The translations under genes were made by a program, and so were the position numbers. Source: JBDSSS01 sp963764195 (GTDB lineage: Bacteria > Actinomycetota > Actinomycetes > Actinomycetales > Dermatophilaceae). From it: a stretch of 64,000 nucleotides of DNA. Of this stretch, positions 31,284 to 40,693 are shown in pieces. The stretch lies in contig CAVXRG010000010.1 of assembly GCA_963764195.1 (NCBI GenBank), positions 806,001-870,000 of the forward strand. The letters are read 5' to 3'. A model generated the notes under the pieces. It was not told where the DNA came from. It did no database searches and saw nothing but the letters and a program-made list of their open reading frames with translations. Position 1 is the first letter of the stretch, and each line of letters starts with the position of its first letter.

Positions 31284-32918
31284 ATGAGCAACGACGCAGG
31301 AGCCACCGGCTCCCGGCAGGACCCGACCGGCTCGTCGCGCGGCGGCCGAGCGACGACCGAGGCCGGCCTCACCATCCTGGAGATGCGCGACATCACCAAG
31401 GAGTTCCCCGGCGTCAAGGCGCTGTCGGACGTGACGATGAAGGTGCGTCGCGCCGAGGTCCACGCGATCTGCGGAGAGAACGGCGCGGGCAAGTCGACCC
31501 TGATGAAGGTCCTCTCGGGCGTCTACCCTGCCGGCAGCTACGACGGCGAGATCCTCTTCGAGGGCAAGAAGGTCGAGTTCAACAACATCCGTGACAGCGA
31601 GCACGCCGGCATCGTCATCATCCACCAGGAGCTCGCGCTCATCCCGGAGCTGTCGATCGCAGAGAACATCTTCCTCGGCAACGAGCAGGCCGCCCGGGGC
31701 GTCATCAACTGGACGCACACGAGGGTCAAGGCGAGCGAGCTGCTCGCGCGGGTCGGCCTCTCCGAGGACCCCGACACGAAGATCCGCGAGATCGGCGTCG
31801 GCAAGCAGCAGCTCGTCGAGATCGCCAAGGCGCTGTCCAAGGACGTCAAGCTCCTCATCCTCGACGAGCCCACGGCGGCGCTCAACGAGGGCGACTCCCA
31901 GCACCTGCTCGACCTCATCGTCGGCCTGCGGGAGCGGGGCGTCACCTGCATCATGATCAGCCACAAGCTCAACGAGATCGAGAAGATCTCCGACGCGATC
32001 ACGATCATCCGCGACGGCAAGTCCATCGAGACCCTCCGGGTGAAGGAGGACGGCGTCGACGAGAACCGCATCATCCGCGGCATGGTCGGCCGCGACCTCG
32101 AGTCGCGATTCCCCGAGCACACCCCCGACCTCGGCGAGACCTTCTTCGAGGTCAAGCACTGGACGGTGCAGCACCCGAGCGTCCCCGACCGGCTCGTCGC
32201 CAAGGACAGCAGCTTCTACGTCCGCCGCGGCGAGATCGTCGGCTTCGCGGGCCTGATGGGTGCCGGCCGGACCGAGCTGATGCGGAGTCTCTTCGGCCGC
32301 TCCTACGGCACCTGGGTGTCGGGCACGATCGTCAAGGACGGCAAGCAGATCCAGCTCCGCCACGTCTCCGACGCCATCGACCACGGCCTCGCCTACGTCA
32401 CCGAGGATCGCAAGACCCTGGGTCTCAACCTGCTCGACGACATCAAGCGGACCACCGTCTCGGCGCGCCTGTCCCGCATCACCCACGGCCTCGTCGTCGA
32501 CTCGCGCGAGGAGTACAACTACGCGGAGTCCTACCGGCAGTCGCTGCGCACCAAGGCACCCACCGTCGACGAGGGCGTGAGCAAGCTGTCCGGCGGCAAC
32601 CAGCAGAAGGTCGTCCTGGCCAAGTGGCTGTTCACCGAGCCCGACCTGCTCATCCTCGACGAGCCGACCCGCGGCATCGACGTCGGCGCGAAGTTCGAGA
32701 TCTACGGCATCATCCAGAAGATGGCCGAGGAGGGGAAGGGCGTCATCCTCGTGTCGTCCGAGCTTCCCGAGCTGCTCGGCCTCTCCGACCGGATCTACAC
32801 GATCAACGAGGGCGCCATCACCGGTGTCCTGGCCAGGGGTGAGGCCGACCAGGAGTCGCTCATGCGTCTGATGACGCGCTCCCACGGCCACGCCGCACCC
32901 GCGCCGGCCAGCGCCTGA
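31284..32918 (+). CDS. mmsA: multiple-monosaccharide ABC transporter ATP-binding protein
   Basis: Energises a sugar importer of the GguA/MmsA type. The 544-aa protein contains two ABC domains: the first with CGENGAGKSTLMKVLSGV (Walker A) and LLILDEPTAALNEGDS (Walker B), the second with a degenerate glycine-rich loop (GFAGLMGAGRTELMRSLFG), signature KLSGGNQQKVVLAKWL and LLILDEPTRGIDVG. YVTEDRK is typical of sugar importers. ATG 31284 gives a normal N-terminus. It is followed by the permease (38-base gap) and the binding protein. Confidence 0.93.
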   Translation: MSNDAGATGSRQDPTGSSRGGRATTEAGLTILEMRDITKEFPGVKALSDVTMKVRRAEVHAICGENGAGKSTLMKVLSGVYPAGSYDGEILFEGKKVEFNNIRDSEHAGIVIIHQELALIPELSIAENIFLGNEQAARGVINWTHTRVKASELLARVGLSEDPDTKIREIGVGKQQLVEIAKALSKDVKLLILDEPTAALNEGDSQHLLDLIVGLRERGVTCIMISHKLNEIEKISDAITIIRDGKSIETLRVKEDGVDENRIIRGMVGRDLESRFPEHTPDLGETFFEVKHWTVQHPSVPDRLVAKDSSFYVRRGEIVGFAGLMGAGRTELMRSLFGRSYGTWVSGTIVKDGKQIQLRHVSDAIDHGLAYVTEDRKTLGLNLLDDIKRTTVSARLSRITHGLVVDSREEYNYAESYRQSLRTKAPTVDEGVSKLSGGNQQKVVLAKWLFTEPDLLILDEPTRGIDVGAKFEIYGIIQKMAEEGKGVILVSSELPELLGLSDRIYTINEGAITGVLARGEADQESLMRLMTRSHGHAAPAPASA

Positions 32919-32956
32919 CCATCCACCCACCCCGAGAGACAGCAGGATCGCGAGCC

Positions 32957-34252
32957 ATGGACAAGGTCAAGAAGATCTTTGGCGGAGACACCCGACAGCT
33001 GGGAATGATCTTCGCCCTCATCGCCCTGATCATCTTCTTCCAGATCAGGACCGGCGGACTCACGCTGACACCGGACAACGTCATCAACATCTTCCAGGGC
33101 AACTCCTACATCCTCGTGCTGGCGATCGGCATGGTCCTGGTCATCATCGCGGGCCACATCGACCTGTCCGTCGGGTCGGTCGCGGCGTTCGTCGGCATCT
33201 CCGTCGCCATCGCGATGCGTGACTGGAACCTGCCCTGGTTCGTCGGCATCCTGTTCGGTCTCGCCCTCGGCGCCCTCGTCGGCGCGTGGCAGGGCCTGTG
33301 GACCGCCTACGTCGGGATCCCCGCGTTCATCGTGACCCTCTCGGGCATGCTGTTCTTCCGCGGCGCCAACCAGTTCGTCGGCAAGTCCAACACCGTCCCC
33401 GTCGATTCCAGCTTCCAGGTCATCGGCGGTGGCTACCTGCCGGAGATCGGGCCCAACACGGGCTACAACAACCTCACGGTCCTCATCGGTCTGCTGCTCT
33501 GCGCCGGCGTGATCTACGGCAGCCTCCGCAGCCGCAGCGGTCTGGTCAAGCTCGGCGCCGACGTCGAGGAAGCCTGGATCATGTGGCTGCGCATCGCGCT
33601 CATCTGTGGCGCGATCATCGGCGCGACGCTGCTCTTCGGCTCCGGCCGCCCGGGCACGTCCTTCCCGATCTCGGGTCTGATCCTCGCCGTCCTCGTCCTC
33701 TTCTACGGCTTCGTATCGACGCGGACGATCATCGGCCGCCACATCTACGCCGTCGGTGGCAACCGGCACGCAGCCGAGCTCTCCGGAGTGCGGAGCAAGC
33801 GGGTCAACTTCCTCGTCATGATGAACATGTCGATCCTCGCGGCCCTCGCAGGCATGATCTTCGTCGCCCGCTCCACCGCCTCCGGCCCGTTCGACGGTGT
33901 CGGTTGGGAGCTCGACGCCATCGCCGCCGTCTTCATCGGTGGCGCGGCGGTGACCGGCGGTGTCGGCACCGTCGTCGGCTCCATCGTCGGTGGCCTCGTC
34001 ATGGCCGTCCTCAACAACGGGCTCCAGCTGCTCGGCATCGGCGCCGACGCGACCCAGATGATCAAGGGCCTCGTCCTGCTCATCGCCGTCGCGTTCGACG
34101 TCTACAACAAGTCGCAGGGCCGCAGCTCGATCACCGGCCTGCTCATGCGCAACTTCCGCGGTGGCGACAAGAAGGACGACGGCGGCGGCGAGGAGGAGCA
34201 GGACGCCAAGACCGAGACCGAGCCCATCGAGGGCGCGATCAGCCGAACCTGA
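32957..34252 (+). CDS. mmsB: multiple-monosaccharide ABC transporter permease
   Basis: Inner-membrane channel of the importer, 431 aa with about 10-12 helices. GMVLVIIAGHIDLSVGSVAAFVG, LGALVGAWQGLWTAYVGIPAFIVTLSGMLFFRG and YAVGGNRHAAELSGV are hallmark segments of the BPD_transp_2/RbsC family. The C-terminus is a charged tail (GGDKKDDGGGEEEQD). It lies between the ATPase and the periplasmic-type binding protein in a three-gene operon. Confidence 0.93.
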   Translation: MDKVKKIFGGDTRQLGMIFALIALIIFFQIRTGGLTLTPDNVINIFQGNSYILVLAIGMVLVIIAGHIDLSVGSVAAFVGISVAIAMRDWNLPWFVGILFGLALGALVGAWQGLWTAYVGIPAFIVTLSGMLFFRGANQFVGKSNTVPVDSSFQVIGGGYLPEIGPNTGYNNLTVLIGLLLCAGVIYGSLRSRSGLVKLGADVEEAWIMWLRIALICGAIIGATLLFGSGRPGTSFPISGLILAVLVLFYGFVSTRTIIGRHIYAVGGNRHAAELSGVRSKRVNFLVMMNMSILAALAGMIFVARSTASGPFDGVGWELDAIAAVFIGGAAVTGGVGTVVGSIVGGLVMAVLNNGLQLLGIGADATQMIKGLVLLIAVAFDVYNKSQGRSSITGLLMRNFRGGDKKDDGGGEEEQDAKTETEPIEGAISRT

Positions 34253-34335
34253 CTGCACACCCGAGGATCGGCGCCCGCCGGTCCCAGACAGACCCGCGTC
34301 CCGCCTCGGGGCGCGCCAGAAAGGAAAGATTGCAG

Positions 34336-35445
34336 ATGCGTATCCTCACCAAGGTGGTGGGCGTCACCGCCGTCGCCGCCCTCGCGCTGACCGGTTGCGG
34401 CCGGAGCACCGACACGACGACGACCCCCCCGGCTGCCGGCTCGACCGGCGCGGCCGCCACCGGTGGCTTCCCGGCCGATGCGCTCATCGGCGTGGCCCTC
34501 CCCCAGAAGACCTCGGAGAACTGGGTCCTCGCGGAGAGCCTCTTCAAGGACGGCCTGGCCAAGGCCGGCTTCCAGTCCGACGTCCAGTTCGCCAACGGTG
34601 GCGTGTCGGAGCAGCAGAACCAGATCCAGGCCATGGTCACCAAGGGCGCCAAGGTCATCGTCGTCGGGGCCATCGACGGCTCGCAGCTGGGCACCCAGCT
34701 CAAGGCCGCCAAGGACTCCGGGGCGATCGTCATCGCCTACGACCGCCTCGTCAAGAACACCGACGCGGTCGACTACTACATCGCCTACGACAACTTCAAG
34801 GTCGGTGAGCTCCAGGGTCAGGCCCTGCTCGACGGCATGAAGGCCAAGAAGGCCAACGGGCCGTACAACATCGAGCTGTTCGCCGGGTCCCCCGACGACG
34901 CCAACGCGCAGGTCTTCTTCGACGGCGCGATGAAGGTGCTCAAGCCGAAGATCGACGACGGCACGCTCAAGGTCCCCTCGGGCCAGACCGACTTCAACCA
35001 GGTCGTCACCCAGGGCTGGAAGGCCGAGAACGCCCAGAAGCGGATGGACACGCTCCTGACGGCCAACTACACGAGCACCACGCTGGACGGCGTCCTGTCG
35101 CCCAACGACACGCTCGCGCGCGCGATCCTCACCTCGGTCAAGGCCGCCAACAAGCCGATCCCGGTCGTCACCGGTCAGGACTCCGAGGTCGAGTCGGTCA
35201 AGTCGATCATGGCCGGCGAGCAGTACTCCACGATCAACAAGGACACGGGCAACCTCGTGGCCGACACGATCAAGATGATCCAGACCCTCCAGAAGGGTGA
35301 GAAGCCGGAGATCAACGACGACAAGTCCTACGACAACGGCGTCAAGGTCGTCCCGGCCTTCCTGCTCCCCCCGGTCATCGTGACCAAGGCCAATGCCGCC
35401 GAGGCCTACGCCAACAACCCGACGCTGCTCGCGCTCACCAAGTGA
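34336..35445 (+). CDS. chvE: ChvE-type sugar-binding lipoprotein
   Basis: Captures monosaccharides outside the membrane for the importer. ATG 34336 gives a lipoprotein signal with lipobox ALTGC, a Thr/Pro/Gly linker, then the periplasmic-binding fold: IGVALPQKTSENWVLAESLF, KVIVVGAIDGSQLGTQLKAAKDSG, VIAYDRLVKNTDAVDYYIAYDN, SPDDANAQVFFDGAM and VVTGQDSEVESVKSI. A strong hairpin terminator follows, closing the operon. Homologues bind xylose, glucose, galactose or arabinose; the specific sugar cannot be read from sequence. Confidence 0.93.
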   Translation: MRILTKVVGVTAVAALALTGCGRSTDTTTTPPAAGSTGAAATGGFPADALIGVALPQKTSENWVLAESLFKDGLAKAGFQSDVQFANGGVSEQQNQIQAMVTKGAKVIVVGAIDGSQLGTQLKAAKDSGAIVIAYDRLVKNTDAVDYYIAYDNFKVGELQGQALLDGMKAKKANGPYNIELFAGSPDDANAQVFFDGAMKVLKPKIDDGTLKVPSGQTDFNQVVTQGWKAENAQKRMDTLLTANYTSTTLDGVLSPNDTLARAILTSVKAANKPIPVVTGQDSEVESVKSIMAGEQYSTINKDTGNLVADTIKMIQTLQKGEKPEINDDKSYDNGVKVVPAFLLPPVIVTKANAAEAYANNPTLLALTK

Positions 35446-35471
35446 CCTGAGCTCGCTCGACGCACCACCGA

Positions 35472-35510
35472 ACGGCCCGCTCCCTCACGGGGGCGGGCCG
35501 TTTCGTCGTC
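35472..35510 (+). terminator. intrinsic terminator of the sugar ABC operon
   Basis: A 13-bp stem with one wobble pair (35472-35484 with 35489-35501; arm ACGGCCCGCTCCC) and a four-base loop is followed by TTTCGTCGT. It lies 27 bases after the binding-protein stop and is the most canonical rho-independent terminator in the window. Confidence 0.88.
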
Positions 35511-35548
35511 CGAGACCCTCGCGCGTCCCGGTTGCCCAGGAGGAGGGG

Positions 35549-35965
35549 CTAGAGGCCGGCCGCGCGCAGGGCGGCCCGGATCATCGGCAGCTGCAGCGGC
35601 AGCCGCGCCAGGGTGGCGACGAAGAAGGCCTTGCGGGTGGGGTCGTCCGGGGTGCGGTCGAGACGACGCTTGGCCTGTGCGCTCATCGTGACGTTGGCGG
35701 GCAGCACCGCGACGAGCAGGCCGGCGGAGGCGATGCCCGCCGCTCGACGGGTGCGCGGGACCAGCAGCCCGGCCGCACAGAGGATCTCGGCCACCCCCGA
35801 TACGAGGACGATCATCCGGGCGGCGGGCAGCGCACGGGGGACGATGGGCTCGAAGATCCCGGGTCGCGCGAGGTGGAGCACCCCGGAGGTGGCGAAGGCG
35901 GCCACGAGGCCCAGGCCGCCACGATCCAGTCCCGCGCTGTCGGTCTGCGCCACGCGTCGTGTCAT
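35549..35965 (-). CDS. DoxX-like small membrane protein
   Basis: A 138-aa membrane protein with three to four helices, matching the DoxX/MauE-like pattern: LVAAFATSGVLHLARPGIFEPIVP, IVLVSGVAEILCAAGLLVPRTRRAAG and ASAGLLVAVLPANVTM. ATG 35965 is chosen; upstream codons in frame are shadow of the GNAT gene. The function is unknown; it stands 22 bases downstream of the GNAT gene and may be cotranscribed with it. Confidence 0.78.
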   Translation of the reverse strand: MTRRVAQTDSAGLDRGGLGLVAAFATSGVLHLARPGIFEPIVPRALPAARMIVLVSGVAEILCAAGLLVPRTRRAAGIASAGLLVAVLPANVTMSAQAKRRLDRTPDDPTRKAFFVATLARLPLQLPMIRAALRAAGL

Positions 35966-35987
35966 GGGCGCTACCCTACGGCCCGAC

Positions 35988-36839
35988 TCAGAGCAGCACG
36001 GTGGCGAAGGTGCCCACCCGGTCGAACCCGACCCGGTCGTAGGTGGCCCGGGCCGCGGCGTTGAAGTCGTTGACGTAGAGCGACACCTCGTCGGCCGCTC
36101 CCGACAGCACCTGTTCGACGACCGCCGCCACGGCCGGGACGGCGAGCCCCTGGCCCCGCAGCCGCGGGTGCACCCACACCCCCTGGATCTGCGCGCAGCC
36201 GATGGCGAGGGACCCGACGTCTGCCTTGAAGACGACCTCCCCGTCGAGCACCCGGACGAAGGTGTGACCCTGCCGGACCAGCGCCGCGATGCTCGCCCGG
36301 TAGCCACGGTCGGACCCGGAGTAGGGCGGGTAGCCGATCTCCTCGGTGAACATGTGGGCCGCGGCCGGGAGCACCAGGGAGACCTCGTCCGGTCTGGCCA
36401 GGCGCACGAGGTCGTCGACCGGCACCCCACGGCTCGATGGCAGGGTCGAGGTCGACAGGAGTGGCTGGGAGGTGCGCATGGCGCGCACCGGCCCCCACGA
36501 CGGGCCCAGCCGTTCCCAGAGGCCCGAGACCTGTTCGGCCGGGCCGAAGAGCGAGGCGCACTGGCGCCGCATCCGTGACACCTTGGTCGCGAGGGCGTCG
36601 AGCCCGGCCTCGTCCAGCCCCACCGGCACGATGTTGGCGCTCGCCCAGGCCAGCCCGGTCAGCCGGCCGTCGACGAAGTGACCCAGCACCGAACCGGGGT
36701 GGCTGCGCAGGGCGCCCTCCTCGATCCGGGCGGCGACGAAGACGCTGGCCGGTCGGTCGAGGGCACAGAGGGCCAGAGCGGCATCGTGGTCGGCGGCCGT
36801 CAACGGTCGCACCGGGAGACGTTGGCGCAGCACACGCAC
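35988..36839 (-). CDS. DUF4081-GNAT acetyltransferase
   Basis: A 283-aa cytosolic protein with an N-terminal DUF4081 domain (VRPLTAADHDAALALCALDRPASVFVAARI, about 1-130) and a C-terminal GNAT domain with the acetyl-CoA loop GVWVHPRLRGQGLAVPAVAAVVEQVL and VSLYVNDFNAAARATYDRVGF. Such two-domain proteins are regularly encoded beside ispG in actinobacteria, as here (with one gene between). The acetyl acceptor is unknown. Confidence 0.9.
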   Translation of the reverse strand: MRVLRQRLPVRPLTAADHDAALALCALDRPASVFVAARIEEGALRSHPGSVLGHFVDGRLTGLAWASANIVPVGLDEAGLDALATKVSRMRRQCASLFGPAEQVSGLWERLGPSWGPVRAMRTSQPLLSTSTLPSSRGVPVDDLVRLARPDEVSLVLPAAAHMFTEEIGYPPYSGSDRGYRASIAALVRQGHTFVRVLDGEVVFKADVGSLAIGCAQIQGVWVHPRLRGQGLAVPAVAAVVEQVLSGAADEVSLYVNDFNAAARATYDRVGFDRVGTFATVLL

Positions 36840-36890
36840 AGCCTGCCTGTCAGCGGGCCCACTGTCATCCCCCCACGCGGGGTGGGGGCT

Positions 36891-37559
36891 TCAGAGCAGC
36901 CGGGGCGCCTCGAGGTCGGTGTTGTCGATCACCCACGTCGCGCGGGCTCGTGGGTCGACGGCGGCCAGGTACAGCCGCTGCCCGCCGACGTACCGACGGT
37001 TGGTCGCCGCCTCCGGGTCGGGGTCGTGGCCGTCGCCGAAGCGGGCGTTGCCCCGGGGCACCGAGACCGCGAAGGGCACCTCGAGCCAGACCGTCGCGTC
37101 CCAGACCTCGGCGAGCTCCGGTCGCTGGAGGAAGATCCCGTCGATGAGCAGCACCGTGTCGGACCCGACGTCGACCCGCGCCGGACTCACCGGACGGTCG
37201 GCCTCGACGTCGTTGACGGCGGGGGTGACCGGCGCCCCGCGCCGGAACGGCTCGATGACGAAGCGACGGAAGGCGCCGTAGTCGTAGGAGTCCTCGTAGA
37301 AGGACGCGGGCCCGCGGCCGCGGGCCACGCGCTCGCACCGAGGCCGGTGGAAGCCGTCGATCGTGACACGCAGGACGTCGCGGCCGCCCTCGACGAGCCC
37401 GATCGCCGCTGCGAGCTCGTCGGCGAACACGGTCTTGCCCGCGCCATCGAACCCGTCGACGGCCACGGCCACCCGCTCGCCGGGCCGCAGCGCGACGACA
37501 CGCGTCGCGAGATCGCGCAGGACGGCATACCTCGTCGTCGTGGGGACGGGCGGCCGCAC
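36891..37559 (-). CDS. uridine kinase/phosphoribulokinase-like P-loop kinase
   Basis: A 222-aa kinase with a Walker A loop VDGFDGAGKT (35-44), IDGFHRPRCERVARG (substrate-binding Asp/His) and LLIDGIFLQRPELAEVWD, then ARFGDGHDPDPEAATNRRYVGGQRLYL near the end. GTG 37559 is two bases after ispG's stop, so it is probably translated together with it. It is close to the actinobacterial 'uridine kinase' annotations, but the substrate is not certain because the classical Udk length and nucleoside pocket are not fully matched. Confidence 0.82.
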   Translation of the reverse strand: MRPPVPTTTRYAVLRDLATRVVALRPGERVAVAVDGFDGAGKTVFADELAAAIGLVEGGRDVLRVTIDGFHRPRCERVARGRGPASFYEDSYDYGAFRRFVIEPFRRGAPVTPAVNDVEADRPVSPARVDVGSDTVLLIDGIFLQRPELAEVWDATVWLEVPFAVSVPRGNARFGDGHDPDPEAATNRRYVGGQRLYLAAVDPRARATWVIDNTDLEAPRLL

Positions 37560-37560
37560 C

Positions 37561-38721
37561 TCAGCTGACGGAGACGCTCGGCGCGCCTGCCGACACCTCG
37601 TCCTCGGGCTCGCCCATCTCCTCGGCGAGGCGCATGGCCTCCTCGATGAGGGTCTCGACGATCTGGCTCTCCGGGACGGTCTTGATGACCTCGCCCTTGA
37701 CGAAGATCTGGCCCTTGCCGTTGCCCGAGGCGACCCCGAGGTCGGCCTCACGGGCCTCCCCCGGCCCGTTGACGACGCAACCCATCACGGCGACGCGCAG
37801 CGGCACCGTCATGCCCTCGAGACCGGCCGTGACCTGGTCGGCGAGGGTGTAGACGTCGACCTGCGCCCGGCCGCACGACGGGCACGAGACGATCTCGAGC
37901 TTGCGGGGCTTGAGGCCGAGGCTCTGCAGGATCTGGTTGCCGACCTTGACCTCCTCGACCGGCGGGGCCGAGAGGGAGACGCGGATCGTGTCGCCGATGC
38001 CGCGCGAGAGCAGGGCGCCGAAGGCGGTGGCCGACTTGATGGTGCCCTGGAAGGCGGGTCCCGCCTCGGTCACGCCGAGGTGGAGCGGCCAGTCGCCGGC
38101 CTCGGCGAGCAGCTCGTAGGCACGAACCATGATGACGGGGTCGTTGTGCTTGACCGAGATCTTGAAGTCGTGGAAGTCGTGCTCCTCGAAGAGGCTCGCC
38201 TCCCAGACAGCCGACTCGACGAGCGCCTCGGGCGTCGCCTTGCCGTACTTCTCCATGATCCGCTTGTCGAGGCTGCCCGCGTTGACCCCGATCCGGATGG
38301 AGACGCCGGCGTCCTTGGCCGCCCGGGCGATCTCCTTGACCTGGTCGTCGAACTGGCGGATGTTGCCGGGGTTGACGCGGACGGCAGCACACCCGGCGTC
38401 GATGGCCGCGTAGACGTACTTCGGCTGGAAGTGGATGTCGGCGATGACGGGTATCTGGCTCTTGCGCGCGATGGCCGGCAAGGCGTCGGCGTCGTCCTGG
38501 CTGGGGCACGCGACGCGCACGATGTCGCAGCCCGAGGCCGTCAGCTCGGCGATCTGCTGGAGCGTGGCGTTGATGTCGGTCGTCGGCGTCGTCGTCATCG
38601 ACTGCACCGAGATCGGGAAGTCGCTGCCGACCCCGACCTTCCCGACCTGGATCTGACGCGTCTTCCGGCGGGGCGAGAGAACCGGGGCGGGGGCGGCGGG
38701 CATGCCGAGAGAAACCGTCAT
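37561..38721 (-). CDS. ispG: 4-hydroxy-3-methylbut-2-enyl diphosphate synthase IspG
   Basis: [4Fe-4S] enzyme of the MEP isoprenoid pathway converting MEcPP to HMBPP. The 386-aa protein shows RQIQVGKVGVGSDFPISVQSM at the N-terminus, GCDIVRVACPSQDDADAL, IRIGVNAGSLD, and the cluster ligands in ISCPSCGR-like VSCPSCGRAQVD (two Cys) and VAVMGCVVNGPGEAREADLG (third Cys and Glu). It belongs with dxr and rseP, which follow the usual actinobacterial order on the same strand but with single plus-strand genes now between each pair. Confidence 0.97.
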   Translation of the reverse strand: MTVSLGMPAAPAPVLSPRRKTRQIQVGKVGVGSDFPISVQSMTTTPTTDINATLQQIAELTASGCDIVRVACPSQDDADALPAIARKSQIPVIADIHFQPKYVYAAIDAGCAAVRVNPGNIRQFDDQVKEIARAAKDAGVSIRIGVNAGSLDKRIMEKYGKATPEALVESAVWEASLFEEHDFHDFKISVKHNDPVIMVRAYELLAEAGDWPLHLGVTEAGPAFQGTIKSATAFGALLSRGIGDTIRVSLSAPPVEEVKVGNQILQSLGLKPRKLEIVSCPSCGRAQVDVYTLADQVTAGLEGMTVPLRVAVMGCVVNGPGEAREADLGVASGNGKGQIFVKGEVIKTVPESQIVETLIEEAMRLAEEMGEPEDEVSAGAPSVSVS

Positions 38722-38832
38722 GCCCCCATTATGGACCGCTGCGGCGGACGCCCGCCCCGGGCACGGGGTGCGCTAGCGTGCGAGAGCGCCCACGACGACG
38801 TGGGGCGACGCCGAGCACCGGGAGAGCCGACC

Positions 38833-39126
38833 ATGACCGACCTTCGAGTCGTTGCCGAGATCATCGCCAAGGACGGGTCGGAGGACGCCATCCGCAGCGC
38901 CCTGTCGACCCTCGTCACGGCTACCCGCCAGGAGGAGGGCTGCGTCGCCTACGAGCTGTTCGAGTCGAACGCCAAGCCCGGCACCTTCTTCACGATCGAG
39001 ACCTGGCGCAGCCAGGCCGACCTCGACGCCCACATGACGAGCGAGCACATCGCGACCGCGTTCGCCGCGGCCGGCGACCACGTCGCGTCGGCGCCATCGA
39101 TCCACCCGCTCTCCCCCGTCGACTGA
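38833..39126 (+). CDS. antibiotic-biosynthesis-monooxygenase-fold protein (YgiN-like)
   Basis: A 97-aa ABM-domain protein with a dimeric ferredoxin-like fold, as in putative quinol monooxygenases. Typical segments are VVAEIIAKDGSEDAIRSALSTLV, EEGCVAYELFESNAKPGTFFTIETW and AHMTSEHIATAFAAAG. It is transcribed against ispG and rseP and lies between them; the rseP stop is 24 bases away. The substrate is unknown. Confidence 0.87.
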   Translation: MTDLRVVAEIIAKDGSEDAIRSALSTLVTATRQEEGCVAYELFESNAKPGTFFTIETWRSQADLDAHMTSEHIATAFAAAGDHVASAPSIHPLSPVD

Positions 39127-39149
39127 CGGGGGGTTGCCCCCTCGGGGGG

Positions 39150-40496
39150 TCAGCCGAAGATGTTGATCGGCTTGACGATGTCGGCATAGATGAGCAGCAC
39201 CGACATCGTGATCAGCACGAGCGACATCCCGTAGGCGATCGGCAGGCCCTTGGCGACGTCGACGTAGCCGGGGTCGGGCCGGTGGCGCAGCCGCGCCCAG
39301 CCCCGCTTGACGGCCTCCCAGGCCGCCCCGGCGACGTGGCCGCCGTCGAGCGGGAGCAACGGGATGAGGTTGAAGACGAAGAGGGCGAGGTTGAGCGAGG
39401 CGATGAGCAGCAGCAGCTGCATCACCTTGAGCCAGTTGCCGCCGGCGTCCGCCGGGATGTCCATCGCCGCGACCTCGCCGCCGATGCGGCCGACACCGAC
39501 GACGGAGATCGGCCCGTTGGGGTCCCGCTGACCCGACCCGAAGGCGGCCTGCATGACTCCGGCCATCTTCTGTGGGATGCGCACGACGATCGAGGCGGTC
39601 TCCAGCGTTCGGTCCCAGACGAACCCGGGCGCCTGTGCCAGCGGGGTGCGGACGAGCTCCTGCCCGGGGACCACCCCGAGGTAGCCCATCGACGTGAGCA
39701 CCGGCGCCCCGTCCTTGGCCACGGGCTTGCCCGCAGCGTCGTAGGTGGCGCGCTCGAGCACGGCCGGGTCGATGCTCAGCGTCGTGTCCGCGTCGCCACG
39801 GCGGACCGTGAACGTCATCGAGGCGCCCCCGCTGTCGCGGATCGCGGTGCTGACCTCGTCCCACGTGGTGACCGCTCGGCCGTCGATGGCGACGACGCGG
39901 TCGCCCACCTTCAGGCCACCGGTGACGGAGGGCGCCACCGGGTCGGTCGGCAGGCACGCCGGCTGGGGCACCGACAGGGTCGGCGCGGTCGTCGGCACGC
40001 ACTTGGCGAGCGCGCCCACGGTCGGAGCGACCTGCGGCAGCCCGTAGAGGGTGATCACGCCGGTGAGCAGGACGGCCGCGATGACGAGGTTCACCAGCGG
40101 CCCGCCCATCATGATGATGATCTTCTTGCCCGGCGGCAGCTGGTAGAAGAGCCGGCCGTCGTCCTCGGGCCCGATCTCCTCCATCGAGTCCGCGCGCGCC
40201 TGGTCGACCATCTGGCTGAAGCGCCCCGTCGACAGCGTCCGCAGCTCACCGGGCCGGTCGCCCTTGCGGGGCGGGAGCATGCCGACCATCCGGACGTAGC
40301 CGCCGAGCGGGATCGCCTTGATGCCGTACTCGGTCTCGCCGCGCTTGCGCGACCAGATCGTCGGACCGAAGCCGACCATGTACTGCGTCACCTTGACGCC
40401 GAACTTCTTGGCGGGCAGGAGGTGACCGATCTCGTGCAGCGCGATGCTCAGCGCCACCCCGACGACGACCACGAGGACACCCAGGACGAACAACAT
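39150..40496 (-). CDS. rseP: site-2 intramembrane zinc metalloprotease RseP/Rip1-like
   Basis: Membrane protease that cleaves anti-sigma factors or other single-span substrates in the bilayer. The 448-aa protein has the zinc site HEIGH (21-25) in the first helix, a PDZ domain in the middle (KVGDRVVAIDGRAVTTWDEV), and the second active-site motif FNLIPLLPLDGGHV near residue 390. A helix after PGKKIIIMMGGPLVNLVIAAVLL is also conserved. In actinobacteria it normally sits directly between dxr and ispG; here a DUF559 gene with hairpins separates it from dxr. Confidence 0.95.
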   Translation of the reverse strand: MLFVLGVLVVVVGVALSIALHEIGHLLPAKKFGVKVTQYMVGFGPTIWSRKRGETEYGIKAIPLGGYVRMVGMLPPRKGDRPGELRTLSTGRFSQMVDQARADSMEEIGPEDDGRLFYQLPPGKKIIIMMGGPLVNLVIAAVLLTGVITLYGLPQVAPTVGALAKCVPTTAPTLSVPQPACLPTDPVAPSVTGGLKVGDRVVAIDGRAVTTWDEVSTAIRDSGGASMTFTVRRGDADTTLSIDPAVLERATYDAAGKPVAKDGAPVLTSMGYLGVVPGQELVRTPLAQAPGFVWDRTLETASIVVRIPQKMAGVMQAAFGSGQRDPNGPISVVGVGRIGGEVAAMDIPADAGGNWLKVMQLLLLIASLNLALFVFNLIPLLPLDGGHVAGAAWEAVKRGWARLRHRPDPGYVDVAKGLPIAYGMSLVLITMSVLLIYADIVKPINIFG

Positions 40497-40543
40497 GGCT
40501 CATTGTCACACTGCCAACCTGTGAACTCCCGCCTCGCTGGATC

Positions 40544-40589
40544 GGTCGATGTATCGGCGCGTTCCCTGGAGCGCTCCGATACATCGACC
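40544..40589. repeat. left hairpin bracketing the DUF559 gene
   Basis: A perfect 14-bp inverted repeat (40544-40557 with 40576-40589) around an 18-base loop that itself contains a short GCG/CGC stem. The arm holds TCGATGTATC followed by GGCGCG. The same TCGATGTATC-N-GCGCG core heads the right hairpin at 41661. These two are the only occurrences I noticed in the window, and the A/T-containing core stands out from the GC-rich surroundings. Confidence 0.85.
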
Positions 40590-40693
40590 CGAGGGGTATG
40601 CCGCTGTCCCCACCTCCCCCGGCCGGTGCCCGTCGTCCACAGGTGCGTCACGGCGCCCTGCACCGATCGGCCGGTGCCGCCGAGGCTGTCGGG